A DNA stretch of 48,018 nucleotides from Elusimicrobiota bacterium (GTDB lineage Bacteria; CG03; SLGR01; JAFGSA01), in the NCBI GenBank assembly GCA_016934855.1, contig JAFGSA010000041.1:1-48018 (forward strand), written 5' to 3'. Numbering within the stretch: position 1 is the stretch's first letter; each line of letters opens with the position of its first letter. The notes beneath the pieces are model-generated. The model had not been told where the DNA came from and did no database searches. It saw only the letters and a program-made list of their open reading frames with translations. The translations under genes were made by a program, and so were the position numbers. This document shows, piece after piece, positions 23,772 to 32,535 of this stretch.

Positions 23772-26546
23772 TTACTTTTTTACAACGTCCGAGCATCTTC
23801 CGCAGAGCCCGGGATGCTCTTCATCGCTGCCTACCGTTTCATCGACAAGCCAGCACCTGACGCATTTACTGCCGGGCGCTTTCCCCACGGTAACGGATAT
23901 TTCTCCCCCCATGTATTCCCTGGCCGGTGCGGACGCCGCTTTCTTCTCCAGGGTTACGCTGCTGACTATCAGGTATTCCTTCAGGCTTTTGCCCAGGGAG
24001 TTCAGAAAATCGTATATCTCCCCGGAAGACGTATCGATTGTCACGGAAGATTCGAGCGGGTCTTTTATTACCCCGGCAGCTTTAGCTTCTTCTATGCATT
24101 TGAGCACTATGTTCCTGAGTTCGACAACGCGGTCTATCTCTTTCTCTATCTCTTCGTTGAACCATTCCCCCGTAAGCGCCGGCATTCCCCCGAGGAAAAC
24201 GCTCTCGGGATAAACGCCCCCGCGATCATGCTCCTTTTTGAACGCCTGCCATCCTTCCTCCGCGGTATGGCTCAGTATGGGTGAAATGACAGCCAGCAGG
24301 TTTTCGCCTATTATCTTCAAAACGGTCTGAGACGAGCATCTCTCATGCGAATACCTGGCGGATACGTAGAGCCTGTCCTTGAGAATATTGAAGTAAAAAG
24401 AGCTCAGGACATTATTGCAGAAATCATGTATCTCCCTTATGCTCCTGAAGAAGAGGTAATTGTCGTAGTTATCCATTGCGGCTTTGAGCGTGTTATGGAA
24501 CTTGTGCAGAACGTATTTATCTATCGGGGTCATGTCGGCGTATGCGACAGCGTTCTCTTTTCTGAAACCGTTCAGGTTCCCCAGTATGAATCTTATGGTA
24601 TTCCTTATCCGCCTGTAATTCACCACCACGTGCGACAGTATTTCCTCGGATATCTTTATATCCTTGAAATAGTTCTCGCTGGCAGACAGGTATCTGAGTA
24701 TATCGGCGCCGTGTTTCTCTATGACTTCCTGGGGGCTTATCACGTTGCCGAGCGACTTGGACATCTTCTTGCCTTCGGCATCCACTATGAAACCGTGAGT
24801 GAGCACATTCCTGTAAGGCGGAGTCTTGTCTATTGCCACGGCCGGGATTATCGAGGTCTGGAACCATCCCCTGTGCTGATCGGAACCTTCCAGGTACATG
24901 TCCGCGGGCCACCTGAGGTTCTTCCTGGTTTTCAGTACCGCGAAATGGCTCACTCCCGAATCGAACCACACATCCAGTATATCTTCTTCTTTAACGAACC
25001 GCGTAGACCCGCATCCGCATCTTATCCCGTCGCCGAGTATATCAGACGCTTCGCGTTCGAACCAGCTGTCCGAACCGTTATCCCTTATCATCTTTTTGAC
25101 CTTTTCGAAGCTCTCTTCCGTCGCAAGGTAATCGCCGCATTCGCTGCAGTAGAACACCGGTATGGGCACTCCCCACAGCCGCTGCCGCGAAAGGCACCAG
25201 TCCGGCCTGTTCTGTATCATGGCGGTGATCCTCTTTACGGACACTTCCGGGTACCATGAGACCTGAGGTATCTTCTCCAGTATCGTCTTGCGAAGGCCGT
25301 CCTTGTCCACGCTCATGAACCACTGTTTCGTAGCCCGGAATATTACGGCTTTCTTGCACCTCCAGCAATGCGGGTAGGAGTGAGAGAGTTCCTCCGATTT
25401 GAAAAGGAGCCCTTTCTCCGCGAGTATCTCTTTTATCCTGGCATCGCTTTCGAAGACCCCCCTGCCGGTCAATTCGTCCAGGCCCGCGTCGGCAGTGAAC
25501 TGTCCCTTCTCGTTTACGGGGGACAGCACGGGAAGGTCGTATTTCTTGCCTATGAAATAGTCGTCCTCGCCGTGACCCGGGGCTATATGCACTATTCCGG
25601 TACCGTCTTCAAGAGTCACGAACTCTCCGTTTATCCCCTTCGATCTCCTTCCCCCGAAAGGCGCCTCGAATTCGCATCCCTCGAGGTCTTTCCCCCTGAC
25701 GGACCCTTTCTTGCGGTATCCTTCGTAAGCGGCCGCGAACTTGTCGGCCACTATCAGGTATTCCTTCCCTTTTTTTATGAAAGCGTACTCGTAATCCGGA
25801 TGGAAACAGAGGGCCACGTTCGAGGGGAGCGTCCAGGGGGTCGTTGTCCACACGAGCGCATCTACCGTTTCGTCTTCTGCGACGAACCGCGGAACGCACG
25901 AGAGCATCTTGAACCTTACGTATACAGACGGGGAGCTTATATCCGAATATTCGACCTCAGCTTCCGCGAGCGCAGTGGTGCACGACGGGCACCAGTACAC
26001 AGGTTTCAGCTCCCTGTATATGAAACCGCCCAGGTAGAGTCTTTTAAAACTGTCTATTATCTTCTCTTCGTATTCCGGGCTCAGAGTGAGGTACGGGTCT
26101 TCCCAGTATCCCAGAAGCCCCAGACGCTTGAACTCGTTCTTCTGTATATCGACGAACTTCATGGCGTACTCGGCGGCTTTCTTCCTGAACGCGGTCTTGT
26201 TTTTCGTCTGCCCGCTGCCCAGTTTTTTTATAAGCTCGTATTCCACCGGAAGACCGTGGCAGTCCCACCCGGGAACGAACGGGATAGAGAATCCCGAAAG
26301 AGCCTTGTACTTGATGACTATGTCCTTGAGTATCCTGTTGAGCGCGTGCCCCATATGTATGTGCCCGTTGGCGTAAGGCGGTCCGTCGTGCAGGATGAAG
26401 ACCTCGCCTTCCCTGTTCTTCAGCATTATCTTGCCGTAGACATCGATATCCTTCCACAGCGCCTGGATGCGGGGCTCTCTTTCCCTGAGATTGGCTTTCA
26501 TGGAAAAATCCGTCCTGGGAAGGTTCAGCGTGTCATTGTAGTTCAT
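23772..26546 (-). CDS. ileS: Isoleucyl-tRNA synthetase
   Basis: A 924-residue class I synthetase, the usual bacterial length. The HIGH-type signature is HMGH (64-67) within PPYANGHIHMGH, and KMSKS is at 594-598. The connective editing domain lies between, with the DGTGIVHIAPGHGEDD segment. The C-terminal zinc ribbon CVRCW...CGRC places it with type I bacterial enzymes. It charges tRNA-Ile and edits valine. The ATG lies 14 bases inside mtnA. No T-box or leader can fit upstream, so its expression follows the operon. Confidence 0.97.
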   Translation of the reverse strand: MNYNDTLNLPRTDFSMKANLREREPRIQALWKDIDVYGKIMLKNREGEVFILHDGPPYANGHIHMGHALNRILKDIVIKYKALSGFSIPFVPGWDCHGLPVEYELIKKLGSGQTKNKTAFRKKAAEYAMKFVDIQKNEFKRLGLLGYWEDPYLTLSPEYEEKIIDSFKRLYLGGFIYRELKPVYWCPSCTTALAEAEVEYSDISSPSVYVRFKMLSCVPRFVAEDETVDALVWTTTPWTLPSNVALCFHPDYEYAFIKKGKEYLIVADKFAAAYEGYRKKGSVRGKDLEGCEFEAPFGGRRSKGINGEFVTLEDGTGIVHIAPGHGEDDYFIGKKYDLPVLSPVNEKGQFTADAGLDELTGRGVFESDARIKEILAEKGLLFKSEELSHSYPHCWRCKKAVIFRATKQWFMSVDKDGLRKTILEKIPQVSWYPEVSVKRITAMIQNRPDWCLSRQRLWGVPIPVFYCSECGDYLATEESFEKVKKMIRDNGSDSWFEREASDILGDGIRCGCGSTRFVKEEDILDVWFDSGVSHFAVLKTRKNLRWPADMYLEGSDQHRGWFQTSIIPAVAIDKTPPYRNVLTHGFIVDAEGKKMSKSLGNVISPQEVIEKHGADILRYLSASENYFKDIKISEEILSHVVVNYRRIRNTIRFILGNLNGFRKENAVAYADMTPIDKYVLHKFHNTLKAAMDNYDNYLFFRSIREIHDFCNNVLSSFYFNILKDRLYVSARYSHERCSSQTVLKIIGENLLAVISPILSHTAEEGWQAFKKEHDRGGVYPESVFLGGMPALTGEWFNEEIEKEIDRVVELRNIVLKCIEEAKAAGVIKDPLESSVTIDTSSGEIYDFLNSLGKSLKEYLIVSSVTLEKKAASAPAREYMGGEISVTVGKAPGSKCVRCWLVDETVGSDEEHPGLCGRCSDVVKK

Positions 26547-27561
26547 CGGTTTTCCTGACTGCTCCTTTTTCCGTTATATACGCTGCCACCAGCTCCGACG
26601 GGGTTACGTCGAAAGCAGGGTTCTTAGTGCAGGTGCCCGCAGGGCATATCGCCTTCCCGCCTATATTCAGCACCTCGGAGTCGTCCCTGTACTCTATCTC
26701 AATGCCGTCCCCGGACGGCGTATCGAAATCGAACGTGGACAGGGGCGCGGCTACGAAAAAGGGGATATTGTGCCTGGCGGCCAGAACAGCTACCATGTAA
26801 GTGCCTATCTTGTTGGCGACGTCGCCGTTCTTCGCTATCCTGTCCGCTCCTACTACTACGGCGTCTATGCCTCCCTGGCGCATGAAAAACCCGGACATGT
26901 TATCGCATATCATCCTGAACGGTATGCCTTCATTAAACAGTTCGTAGCAGGTCAGCCTGGCGCCCTGGAGCCTCGGCCTTGTCTCGTCGGCGTAGACGCT
27001 CTCCAGCATACCTTCCCTGAATGCGGTGCGTATGACTCCCAGCGCCGTGCCCCACCCGCCGGTAGCCAGAGCGCCGGCGTTGCAGTGAGTGAGGATATTT
27101 ACCTTCTTTTTGCCGGGGAAAGTCTGCCTGAGCAGCCTGGCTCCGTGTTCCCCTATCTTCATGTTGGCTTCTATCTCGCTTTCCTTTATCCGGTCGGCCG
27201 CCTTGAGAAGCCCGGCGCCGGTATCGCCCTCCCTGCCGGAGAGCTTTTCCAGTTCTTCCTCCATCCTGTCCAGCGCCCACCTGAGGTTGACTGCCGTCGG
27301 CCTTGAAGATAAGAGGTCCTCCCTGACTTCCCTCATATGTTCTTTCACGGAGCCTTTATCCCGGCATGCGGCGTAACCCAGGTAATACCCGTAGGCTGCG
27401 GCTATCCCGATCGCGGGAGCCCCCCTTACTACCATATCCTTTATGGCCCACGCCGCGCGCCGGTGGGTCTTTATTTTCACGTACCTTACCTTCCGGGGCA
27501 GTGCGCGCTGGTCGAGGAGGAACAGCGTCCCTCTATCGAAATATATGACTTCGGGCATCAT
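26533..27561 (-). CDS. mtnA: S-methyl-5-thioribose-1-phosphate isomerase
   Basis: A 342-residue enzyme converting methylthioribose-1-phosphate to methylthioribulose-1-phosphate in methionine salvage. RGAPAIG begins at residue 46, the catalytic Cys160 lies in HCNAGALAT and Asp240 in GADRIAKNGD; both numbers match the Bacillus enzyme. No other salvage gene is nearby. It may act in a shorter salvage route, or as a related ribose-phosphate isomerase. It overlaps proC by 4 bases (ATGA) and ileS by 14. Confidence 0.94.
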   Translation of the reverse strand: MMPEVIYFDRGTLFLLDQRALPRKVRYVKIKTHRRAAWAIKDMVVRGAPAIGIAAAYGYYLGYAACRDKGSVKEHMREVREDLLSSRPTAVNLRWALDRMEEELEKLSGREGDTGAGLLKAADRIKESEIEANMKIGEHGARLLRQTFPGKKKVNILTHCNAGALATGGWGTALGVIRTAFREGMLESVYADETRPRLQGARLTCYELFNEGIPFRMICDNMSGFFMRQGGIDAVVVGADRIAKNGDVANKIGTYMVAVLAARHNIPFFVAAPLSTFDFDTPSGDGIEIEYRDDSEVLNIGGKAICPAGTCTKNPAFDVTPSELVAAYITEKGAVRKTDELQ

Positions 27562-28415
27562 TCCTGTTCTTCTTTTCCCGACTCCTTCTTCTGCCTGAGC
27601 AGCTCTTCCGACCTCGCCCGGGCTTTTTCCAGGGCATTAAAGAACGTGTTCGGGAATTCCAGGTCGTGGAGATATCTCACCGCCGCTTCCGTCGTTCCGC
27701 CGGGAGACGTGACGTCTTCCCTGAGTTCCCTGAAACTCCTGCTGGTCTTTTTCATCATCTCTCCCGACCCGGCTATGGTCTGGGAGACCAGTTTTTTTGC
27801 CAGCCCCGGGTCAATTCCTCCCGATACCGCGAATTTTTCCATTATCTCCGCGAGGTAGAAGAAATACGCAGGCCCCGATCCCGAGATCGCGGTCACCACG
27901 TCCATGAGCGTTTCGTCCATTTCCACTACCTCGCCCATACTGCCGAATATGACCCGGGCCACCCTGATATCCTCGTCAGCGGCGCCTTCTCCCGCAGCCA
28001 TCACGGTCATTCCCATGCCCACCAGGGCGGGGGTATTAGGCATGACCCTTATCACCGGAATGTCCTGCGCGTATTTTCTCATTATACCCAGTATGTATTC
28101 CGTAGATATGCCGGCCGCTATGCTTATTATGAGCGTTCTTCTTGCGCTTTCACTGACCGCACTGCCGATCTCTCCCAGCGCCGACTCTATATCCTGGGGT
28201 TTCACCGCTATGATATAAGCGTCGCTCGCGCCGGCGCCGGCTATGTCAGCGTACACTTTGAATCCCTTGCCCAGTTCACCCCTCCTGGCATCGGATTTCT
28301 CTATGCCGTTGAACTTGAGTCCTTTCGCTGTGTTCGCGCGCGATACCGACGACATGATCGTCGTACCCATCTTGCCGCACCCCACGATAGATATCGTCTT
28401 TATTTTATTTTTCAT
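27558..28415 (-). CDS. proC: Pyrroline-5-carboxylate reductase
   Basis: A 285-residue NAD(P)H-dependent reductase making proline. The N-terminal Rossmann loop is VGCGKMG, the VKPQDIESAL segment follows the cofactor domain, and the C-terminal helical domain has the family signature SGSGPAYFF and the TSPGGTTEAAVRYL stretch. The last ~15 residues are charged (KKESGKEEQE). proC often follows yggS and laccase-domain genes in cell division clusters; here the laccase-domain gene is 19 bases upstream but no yggS is present. Confidence 0.95.
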   Translation of the reverse strand: MKNKIKTISIVGCGKMGTTIMSSVSRANTAKGLKFNGIEKSDARRGELGKGFKVYADIAGAGASDAYIIAVKPQDIESALGEIGSAVSESARRTLIISIAAGISTEYILGIMRKYAQDIPVIRVMPNTPALVGMGMTVMAAGEGAADEDIRVARVIFGSMGEVVEMDETLMDVVTAISGSGPAYFFYLAEIMEKFAVSGGIDPGLAKKLVSQTIAGSGEMMKKTSRSFRELREDVTSPGGTTEAAVRYLHDLEFPNTFFNALEKARARSEELLRQKKESGKEEQE

Positions 28416-28434
28416 ATCTTATGATTTTAATAAA

Positions 28435-29115
28435 TTAACGCTGAATTGCAAATACCAGCATCCTGCCCGTATCGCCCCTTCTATGGGAATAGTAATTGCC
28501 GTTCTCATACGTGCATCCGCCGGTCTTTCTGAGAAGCCTGACCATGTCTTTTCCGATGCCTATGCGGGACAGCCTGTCTTTCATGACTTCGAAGAGATCC
28601 AGCCTCCCGTCTTTAGACACGTGCCCCGGGAACCTCGAGCCCACGTCGTCCCTGACCGCGAAGCATTTGCCGCATATATGCGGCCCCGCCCAAACCGATA
28701 TTTTCCGCCTGTCCAGCCCTTCTTCCCCGATCAGGGTCCCTAGCGTGTCCGTGATTCCTTCAGCCAGCCCCCTCCAGCCTGCGTGAAAAGCCGCGACGAG
28801 TTCCCCCGAGTGGATCACGAAAGCAGGGATACAGTCGGCGGTCCTTATGCAGACGGCCGCATCCCCCGGCCCTCCAGCCAGGAAGATGCCGTCGGCCTCG
28901 GTCAGGCCCATGCTGTTTTTTTTAAGATCGTCTTCACCGCGGATCACGGCGAACTCGCGCCCGTGGACCTGGTCGATTAGAAGTATCTTTTCGGCGGGTA
29001 TACCCGTCTGTCCGACGAGGTACTCGCGCGCCGCATTCTTATCCCTGAAGTCTATGCCGGCCTCGATTGCCAGCCCCGCGTCTACGCGCTCAAATGGTAG
29101 GCTGAAATATTCTAT
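28435..29115 (-). CDS. pgeF: PgeF / multicopper-oxidase-like laccase domain protein (YfiH/YlmD family)
   Basis: About 226 residues if translation begins at the ATA at 29115. No ATG, GTG or TTG exists in frame near the expected start; the first upstream ATG (29253) lies deep inside pilT and gives an implausible Arg-rich leader. The ATA overlaps the pilT TAG (ATAG) behind a GGAGG, mimicking the ATGA couplings elsewhere in the operon. The zinc-site motifs are DQVHGREF, RTADCIPAF and HAGWRGLAEG, then GPHICGKCF. The family includes purine nucleosidase/phosphorylase-type and peptidoglycan-editing activities. It fits its position just after ftsZ, where YlmD/YfiH genes are common. Confidence 0.85.
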   Translation of the reverse strand: MEYFSLPFERVDAGLAIEAGIDFRDKNAAREYLVGQTGIPAEKILLIDQVHGREFAVIRGEDDLKKNSMGLTEADGIFLAGGPGDAAVCIRTADCIPAFVIHSGELVAAFHAGWRGLAEGITDTLGTLIGEEGLDRRKISVWAGPHICGKCFAVRDDVGSRFPGHVSKDGRLDLFEVMKDRLSRIGIGKDMVRLLRKTGGCTYENGNYYSHRRGDTGRMLVFAIQR

Positions 29116-30200
29116 GCTCCTCCGCCGCTTTCGGATTTGATCCCTCTTATCCTCAGGAGCAGGTCCTCGGGGTTGGTCGCGGCGTCCTTGGCGTCTTCTA
29201 TTGTGACCTTGCCTTCCTTGAAGAGTTTCTCGAGAGACTGGTTGAAACTGCACATTCCGTAATACTCGCCCTTTTCTATCTGTTCCGGTATCGAGGTTAT
29301 CTTGTTCTCTTCTATCATGCTCCTGATAAGGCCTGTGGCAACTAGTATCTCAAGCGCCGGGACCATCCCCTCCGTGTCTTTCCTGGGAAGCAGTCTCTGC
29401 GAGATGACCGCGCACAGCGAATCGGCGAGCTGAAGCCGTATCTGGTTCTGCTGGTGAGGTGGGAACATGTCGACTATCCTGGAGACCGTCTGCATTGCGT
29501 TTATAGTATGTATCGTGGAAAGGACCAGATGCCCTGTCTGCGCCGCCGTCAGCGCCGCCGACATTGTCTCCGGGTCCCTCATCTCACCGACGAGTATTAC
29601 ATCCGGGTCCTGCCTGACGACGTGTTTCAGCGCAGCCGGGTATGACAGAGTATCTATCTCCAGTTCCCTCTGGGAGACTATGCTCTTTATATCCTTATGA
29701 ACGAACTCGATCGGATCCTCTATGGTTATTATATGCTTGGAAAAATGGCGGTTCACATAGTTTATCATGGCGGCCAGGGTTGTGGATTTACCGCATCCGG
29801 TCGTGCCGGTTACGAGTATGAGCCCCCTGTTCTCGGAAGCTATCTTTTTCACGCTTTCCGGAAGATCGAGGTCTTCTATCGTTTTTATCTCCGCAGGGAC
29901 CAGCCTTATCGCGAGGTTGACCTTCCCTTTCTGCTGGAAAACGTTTATCCTGTACCTGGCGTAACCTTCTATGTTATAGGACATGTCGACTTCGTGTTTA
30001 AGATCGAACTCGCTGCGCTGTTTCTCGTTGAAGATCTCATGCGCCAGGGCTATCGTCTCGTCGGGGCCCATCTCCCCCAGGTCTTTTACGAGCCGGAGCT
30101 TCTTATTGACCCTGAAGACGGGTTTGTTCCCGGCCCTTATATGCAGGTCCGAGGCCTTCACCTCTTTCATCTTCCTCAGCAATGCTTCTATCTTAGGCAT
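29112..30200 (-). CDS. pilT: Type IV pilus retraction ATPase PilT
   Basis: A 362-residue hexameric ATPase. Walker A is GTTGCGKST (132-140), the Asp box EDPIEFVH starts at 161, Walker B is DVILVGEMRD (200-209) and the His box GHLVLSTIHT starts at 223. The N-terminal PAS-like domain has ASDLHIRAG. The length and the late SLEKLFKEGKVTIEDA helix fit PilT rather than PilB. It powers pilus retraction, twitching and DNA uptake. It lies one base after ftsZ with no other pilus gene in the window, so it is made together with division proteins. Confidence 0.95.
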   Translation of the reverse strand: MPKIEALLRKMKEVKASDLHIRAGNKPVFRVNKKLRLVKDLGEMGPDETIALAHEIFNEKQRSEFDLKHEVDMSYNIEGYARYRINVFQQKGKVNLAIRLVPAEIKTIEDLDLPESVKKIASENRGLILVTGTTGCGKSTTLAAMINYVNRHFSKHIITIEDPIEFVHKDIKSIVSQRELEIDTLSYPAALKHVVRQDPDVILVGEMRDPETMSAALTAAQTGHLVLSTIHTINAMQTVSRIVDMFPPHQQNQIRLQLADSLCAVISQRLLPRKDTEGMVPALEILVATGLIRSMIEENKITSIPEQIEKGEYYGMCSFNQSLEKLFKEGKVTIEDAKDAATNPEDLLLRIRGIKSESGGGA

Positions 30201-30201
30201 A

Positions 30202-31278
30202 TTAATTCTCTTTCTTGATCCTTCTCAGGTAAGACGGGAACATCTTTTCCTTTATCTTATCGTGCCCTTCCTTGATGAAATGCTTTTTTTCCATTTCAGG
30301 AGGCTTCGTTTCACCTTTCTTCCTGCAGCCTGTAGCTATAACGGTTATCTTCATTCCCCTTTCCAGGCTGTTGTCTATAGTATGCCCGAAGAAGACATCC
30401 GCTTCAGGCGACACGGAGCTGTGTATGAGCTCCATTGCCGCGTTTATCTCGTGCAGGGTCATTCCCTGGTTCCCCGTGACGTTGACGAGCAGTCCTTCCG
30501 CGCCCTCGATCGAGACATCTTCCAGAAGCGGCGATGTTATGGCGTTTCTTGCCGCTTTAAGGGCGCGGTCTTCTCCCTCCCCGTAACCCAGACCCATTAT
30601 CGCGTCGCCGGCGTTCTGCATAACTGACTTAACATCGGCAAAATCCACGTTTATCAGCCCCTTTGAAGTTATTATGTCCGAAATACTCTGCACAGCCTGC
30701 CTCAGCACGTCGTCGGCGACCTTGAAAGCTTCTACGGCCGCCGTATCCTCCCTTATGACCGCGAAGAGCCTCTGGTTCGGAATGACCAGGAGCGTATCCA
30801 CGTTCTTCCTCAGTTTTTCCACGCCCTCAACCGCACGCTGATGCCGTTTTTTCCCTTCGAACATGAAAGGCTTCGTGACTACTCCCACGGTCAGTATTCC
30901 GAGTTCTTTCGCCACCGATGCTATTATAGGGGCGCCGCCTGTACCCGTGCCGCCGCCGCAGCCGGCCGTAACGAAGACCATGTCCGAACCCTTAAGCGCG
31001 TCTTTTATGGTATCCAGGTCTTCCTGCGCCGCCTTCTCTCCCACGGTAGGGTCTCCCCCGGCTCCCAGTCCCTTGGTCAGCCCTTCGCCGAGCTGTATCC
31101 TTATCCCCGCCGAAGAATCCTTCAGCGCCTGGGCATCCGTGTTTGCCGCGATGAAATCAACGCCCTTTATCCCGGCTTCCACCATCCGGTTAACCGCGTT
31201 GCCGCCCCCGCCGCCAACGCCGATCACCGTAATATTCGCGTTTCCTCTTATATGTTCCTCTTCAATTGATATGATCAT
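30202..31278 (-). CDS. ftsZ: Cell division GTPase FtsZ
   Basis: A 358-residue tubulin homologue that forms the division ring. The N-terminal GVGGGGGNAVNRM loop and the signature GGGTGTG (108-114) bind GTP, and the NVDFADVKSVM T7-loop supplies the catalytic Asp. A short linker leads to a C-terminal FPSYLRR peptide, comparable to the IPxFLR tail that binds FtsA. A strong ribosome site precedes the ATG, consistent with a need for more FtsZ than its neighbours. Confidence 0.98.
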   Translation of the reverse strand: MIISIEEEHIRGNANITVIGVGGGGGNAVNRMVEAGIKGVDFIAANTDAQALKDSSAGIRIQLGEGLTKGLGAGGDPTVGEKAAQEDLDTIKDALKGSDMVFVTAGCGGGTGTGGAPIIASVAKELGILTVGVVTKPFMFEGKKRHQRAVEGVEKLRKNVDTLLVIPNQRLFAVIREDTAAVEAFKVADDVLRQAVQSISDIITSKGLINVDFADVKSVMQNAGDAIMGLGYGEGEDRALKAARNAITSPLLEDVSIEGAEGLLVNVTGNQGMTLHEINAAMELIHSSVSPEADVFFGHTIDNSLERGMKITVIATGCRKKGETKPPEMEKKHFIKEGHDKIKEKMFPSYLRRIKKEN

Positions 31279-31288
31279 CTGCTGGTTA

Positions 31289-31295
31289 CACCTCC
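31289..31295 (-). promoter_or_regulatory. Strong Shine-Dalgarno of ftsZ
   Basis: GGAGGTG lies on the - strand with 10 bases before the ftsZ ATG. It is among the best ribosome-binding sites in this otherwise overlap-coupled operon. Confidence 0.6.
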
Positions 31296-31302
31296 GGGCT
31301 GC

Positions 31303-32535
31303 TTAAAATACCTCTTCGAACCATGCTTTGAGTTTATCCCAGAACCCGCCGTGACTCGCGTGCGACACGTCGCTCATCCAGGGTTCCTTGTCCAGGTTCA
31401 TTATATATTCCATAAGCCCGACGGCGGTCGCGTATTTCGGGGAATTCGCCCTGTCTTCCTTTCCCTTTATGTTCCGCGGCCGGCCGAGCCTTACCTGGAA
31501 ATTGCTTATCTTGCGCCTTATGGCCTCGTCCAGCCCCTTGAGTTCCGATCCGCCTCCGGAGAGTATGATTCCGCTGGGGACCATCTGCTGGTGCCCGCTG
31601 GAAGCTATCTCCTCGGCTATAAGGTCTATTATATCGTCGACCCTGGGCTCTATTATCTTATTGACTTCCTTGTTTGTGGTCTTATGGCTGGATTGACCGT
31701 CGACTCCCACGTATTTTATCTCCGTTTCAAGGATGTTATCGGTGACGGCGCAGCCGAAATCTTCTTTTATCCTCTTCGCCTCGTTGAAAGAGGTTTTGAG
31801 CCCGTACGCCAGGTCGTACGTTATGTAATCGGACCCCATATCTATCTCCCCTATGTATTTAAGCGCTCCCCCTACGAAGATCGCCATGTTTATCGTCTGT
31901 GCGCCTATGTCTACGAGTATGCATCCGAGCTCTTTTTCTTCACTCGCGACCACGGTACATGTCGGCGCCAGCAGTGTAGACACCGTTCTCTTGATGCCGA
32001 GGCCCGAACGCGTTATGCATTTATCCAGGTTGTTCATGGGCGCGCAGTCGCCCGTTATAAGCATGACATCTACTTCGAGGTGGCTCCCTTCCATACCCGC
32101 AGGATTTTCCACTCCAGCCTGGTTGTCTACCTTGAAATCCAGAGGGATGGCGTGTATTATCTGCCTGTCCGACGAGAGGGGTACGGCCCTGGCTGAATTT
32201 ATGACTCTCTCTATATCTTCGGAAGTTATCTCCCTGTCCGCGCGCGGGATCTTGGTGGCCCCCTGGTGCATGTGCCCTTCTATATGATGCCCGTTTATAT
32301 TTACGATGACGTCTTTGACCTTGACTTCGGCTTCCTGCTCCGCTTTTTCGACCGCCTGGCTTATAGCCCTGCATGTATTTTCAATATTCACGACTACGCC
32401 GTGCTTGAGCCCGGAACATCTTTCCTCTCCCACGCCGAGTATATTGAGCTGTTTTTCCGCCGGGAGGAACCCGGCGATGACAGCGCAGACCTTGCTTGAT
32501 CCCACATCAAGACCGCAAATTACTTTTTCTCTCAT
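31303..32535 (-). CDS. ftsA: Cell division protein FtsA
   Basis: A 410-residue actin-fold ATPase that ties FtsZ filaments to the membrane. The phosphate-1 region GLDVGSSKVCAVI is at the N-terminus, the family SHS2/1C insert follows, a GCILVDIGAQTINMAIF phosphate-2 segment is present, and IILSGGGSELKGLDEAI forms the adenosine motif. The amphipathic C-terminal helix (FWDKLKAWFEEVF) is the membrane-targeting tail. It overlaps ftsQ by 4 bases (ATGA) and stands 24 bases before ftsZ. Confidence 0.97.
   Translation of the reverse strand: MREKVICGLDVGSSKVCAVIAGFLPAEKQLNILGVGEERCSGLKHGVVVNIENTCRAISQAVEKAEQEAEVKVKDVIVNINGHHIEGHMHQGATKIPRADREITSEDIERVINSARAVPLSSDRQIIHAIPLDFKVDNQAGVENPAGMEGSHLEVDVMLITGDCAPMNNLDKCITRSGLGIKRTVSTLLAPTCTVVASEEKELGCILVDIGAQTINMAIFVGGALKYIGEIDMGSDYITYDLAYGLKTSFNEAKRIKEDFGCAVTDNILETEIKYVGVDGQSSHKTTNKEVNKIIEPRVDDIIDLIAEEIASSGHQQMVPSGIILSGGGSELKGLDEAIRRKISNFQVRLGRPRNIKGKEDRANSPKYATAVGLMEYIMNLDKEPWMSDVSHASHGGFWDKLKAWFEEVF

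Noticed and set aside
25368..26558. 396-codon open frame on the + strand opposite ileS
   Set aside because: Antisense shadow of a full-length isoleucyl-tRNA synthetase; composition is that of a mirrored GC-rich frame, with no family motif.
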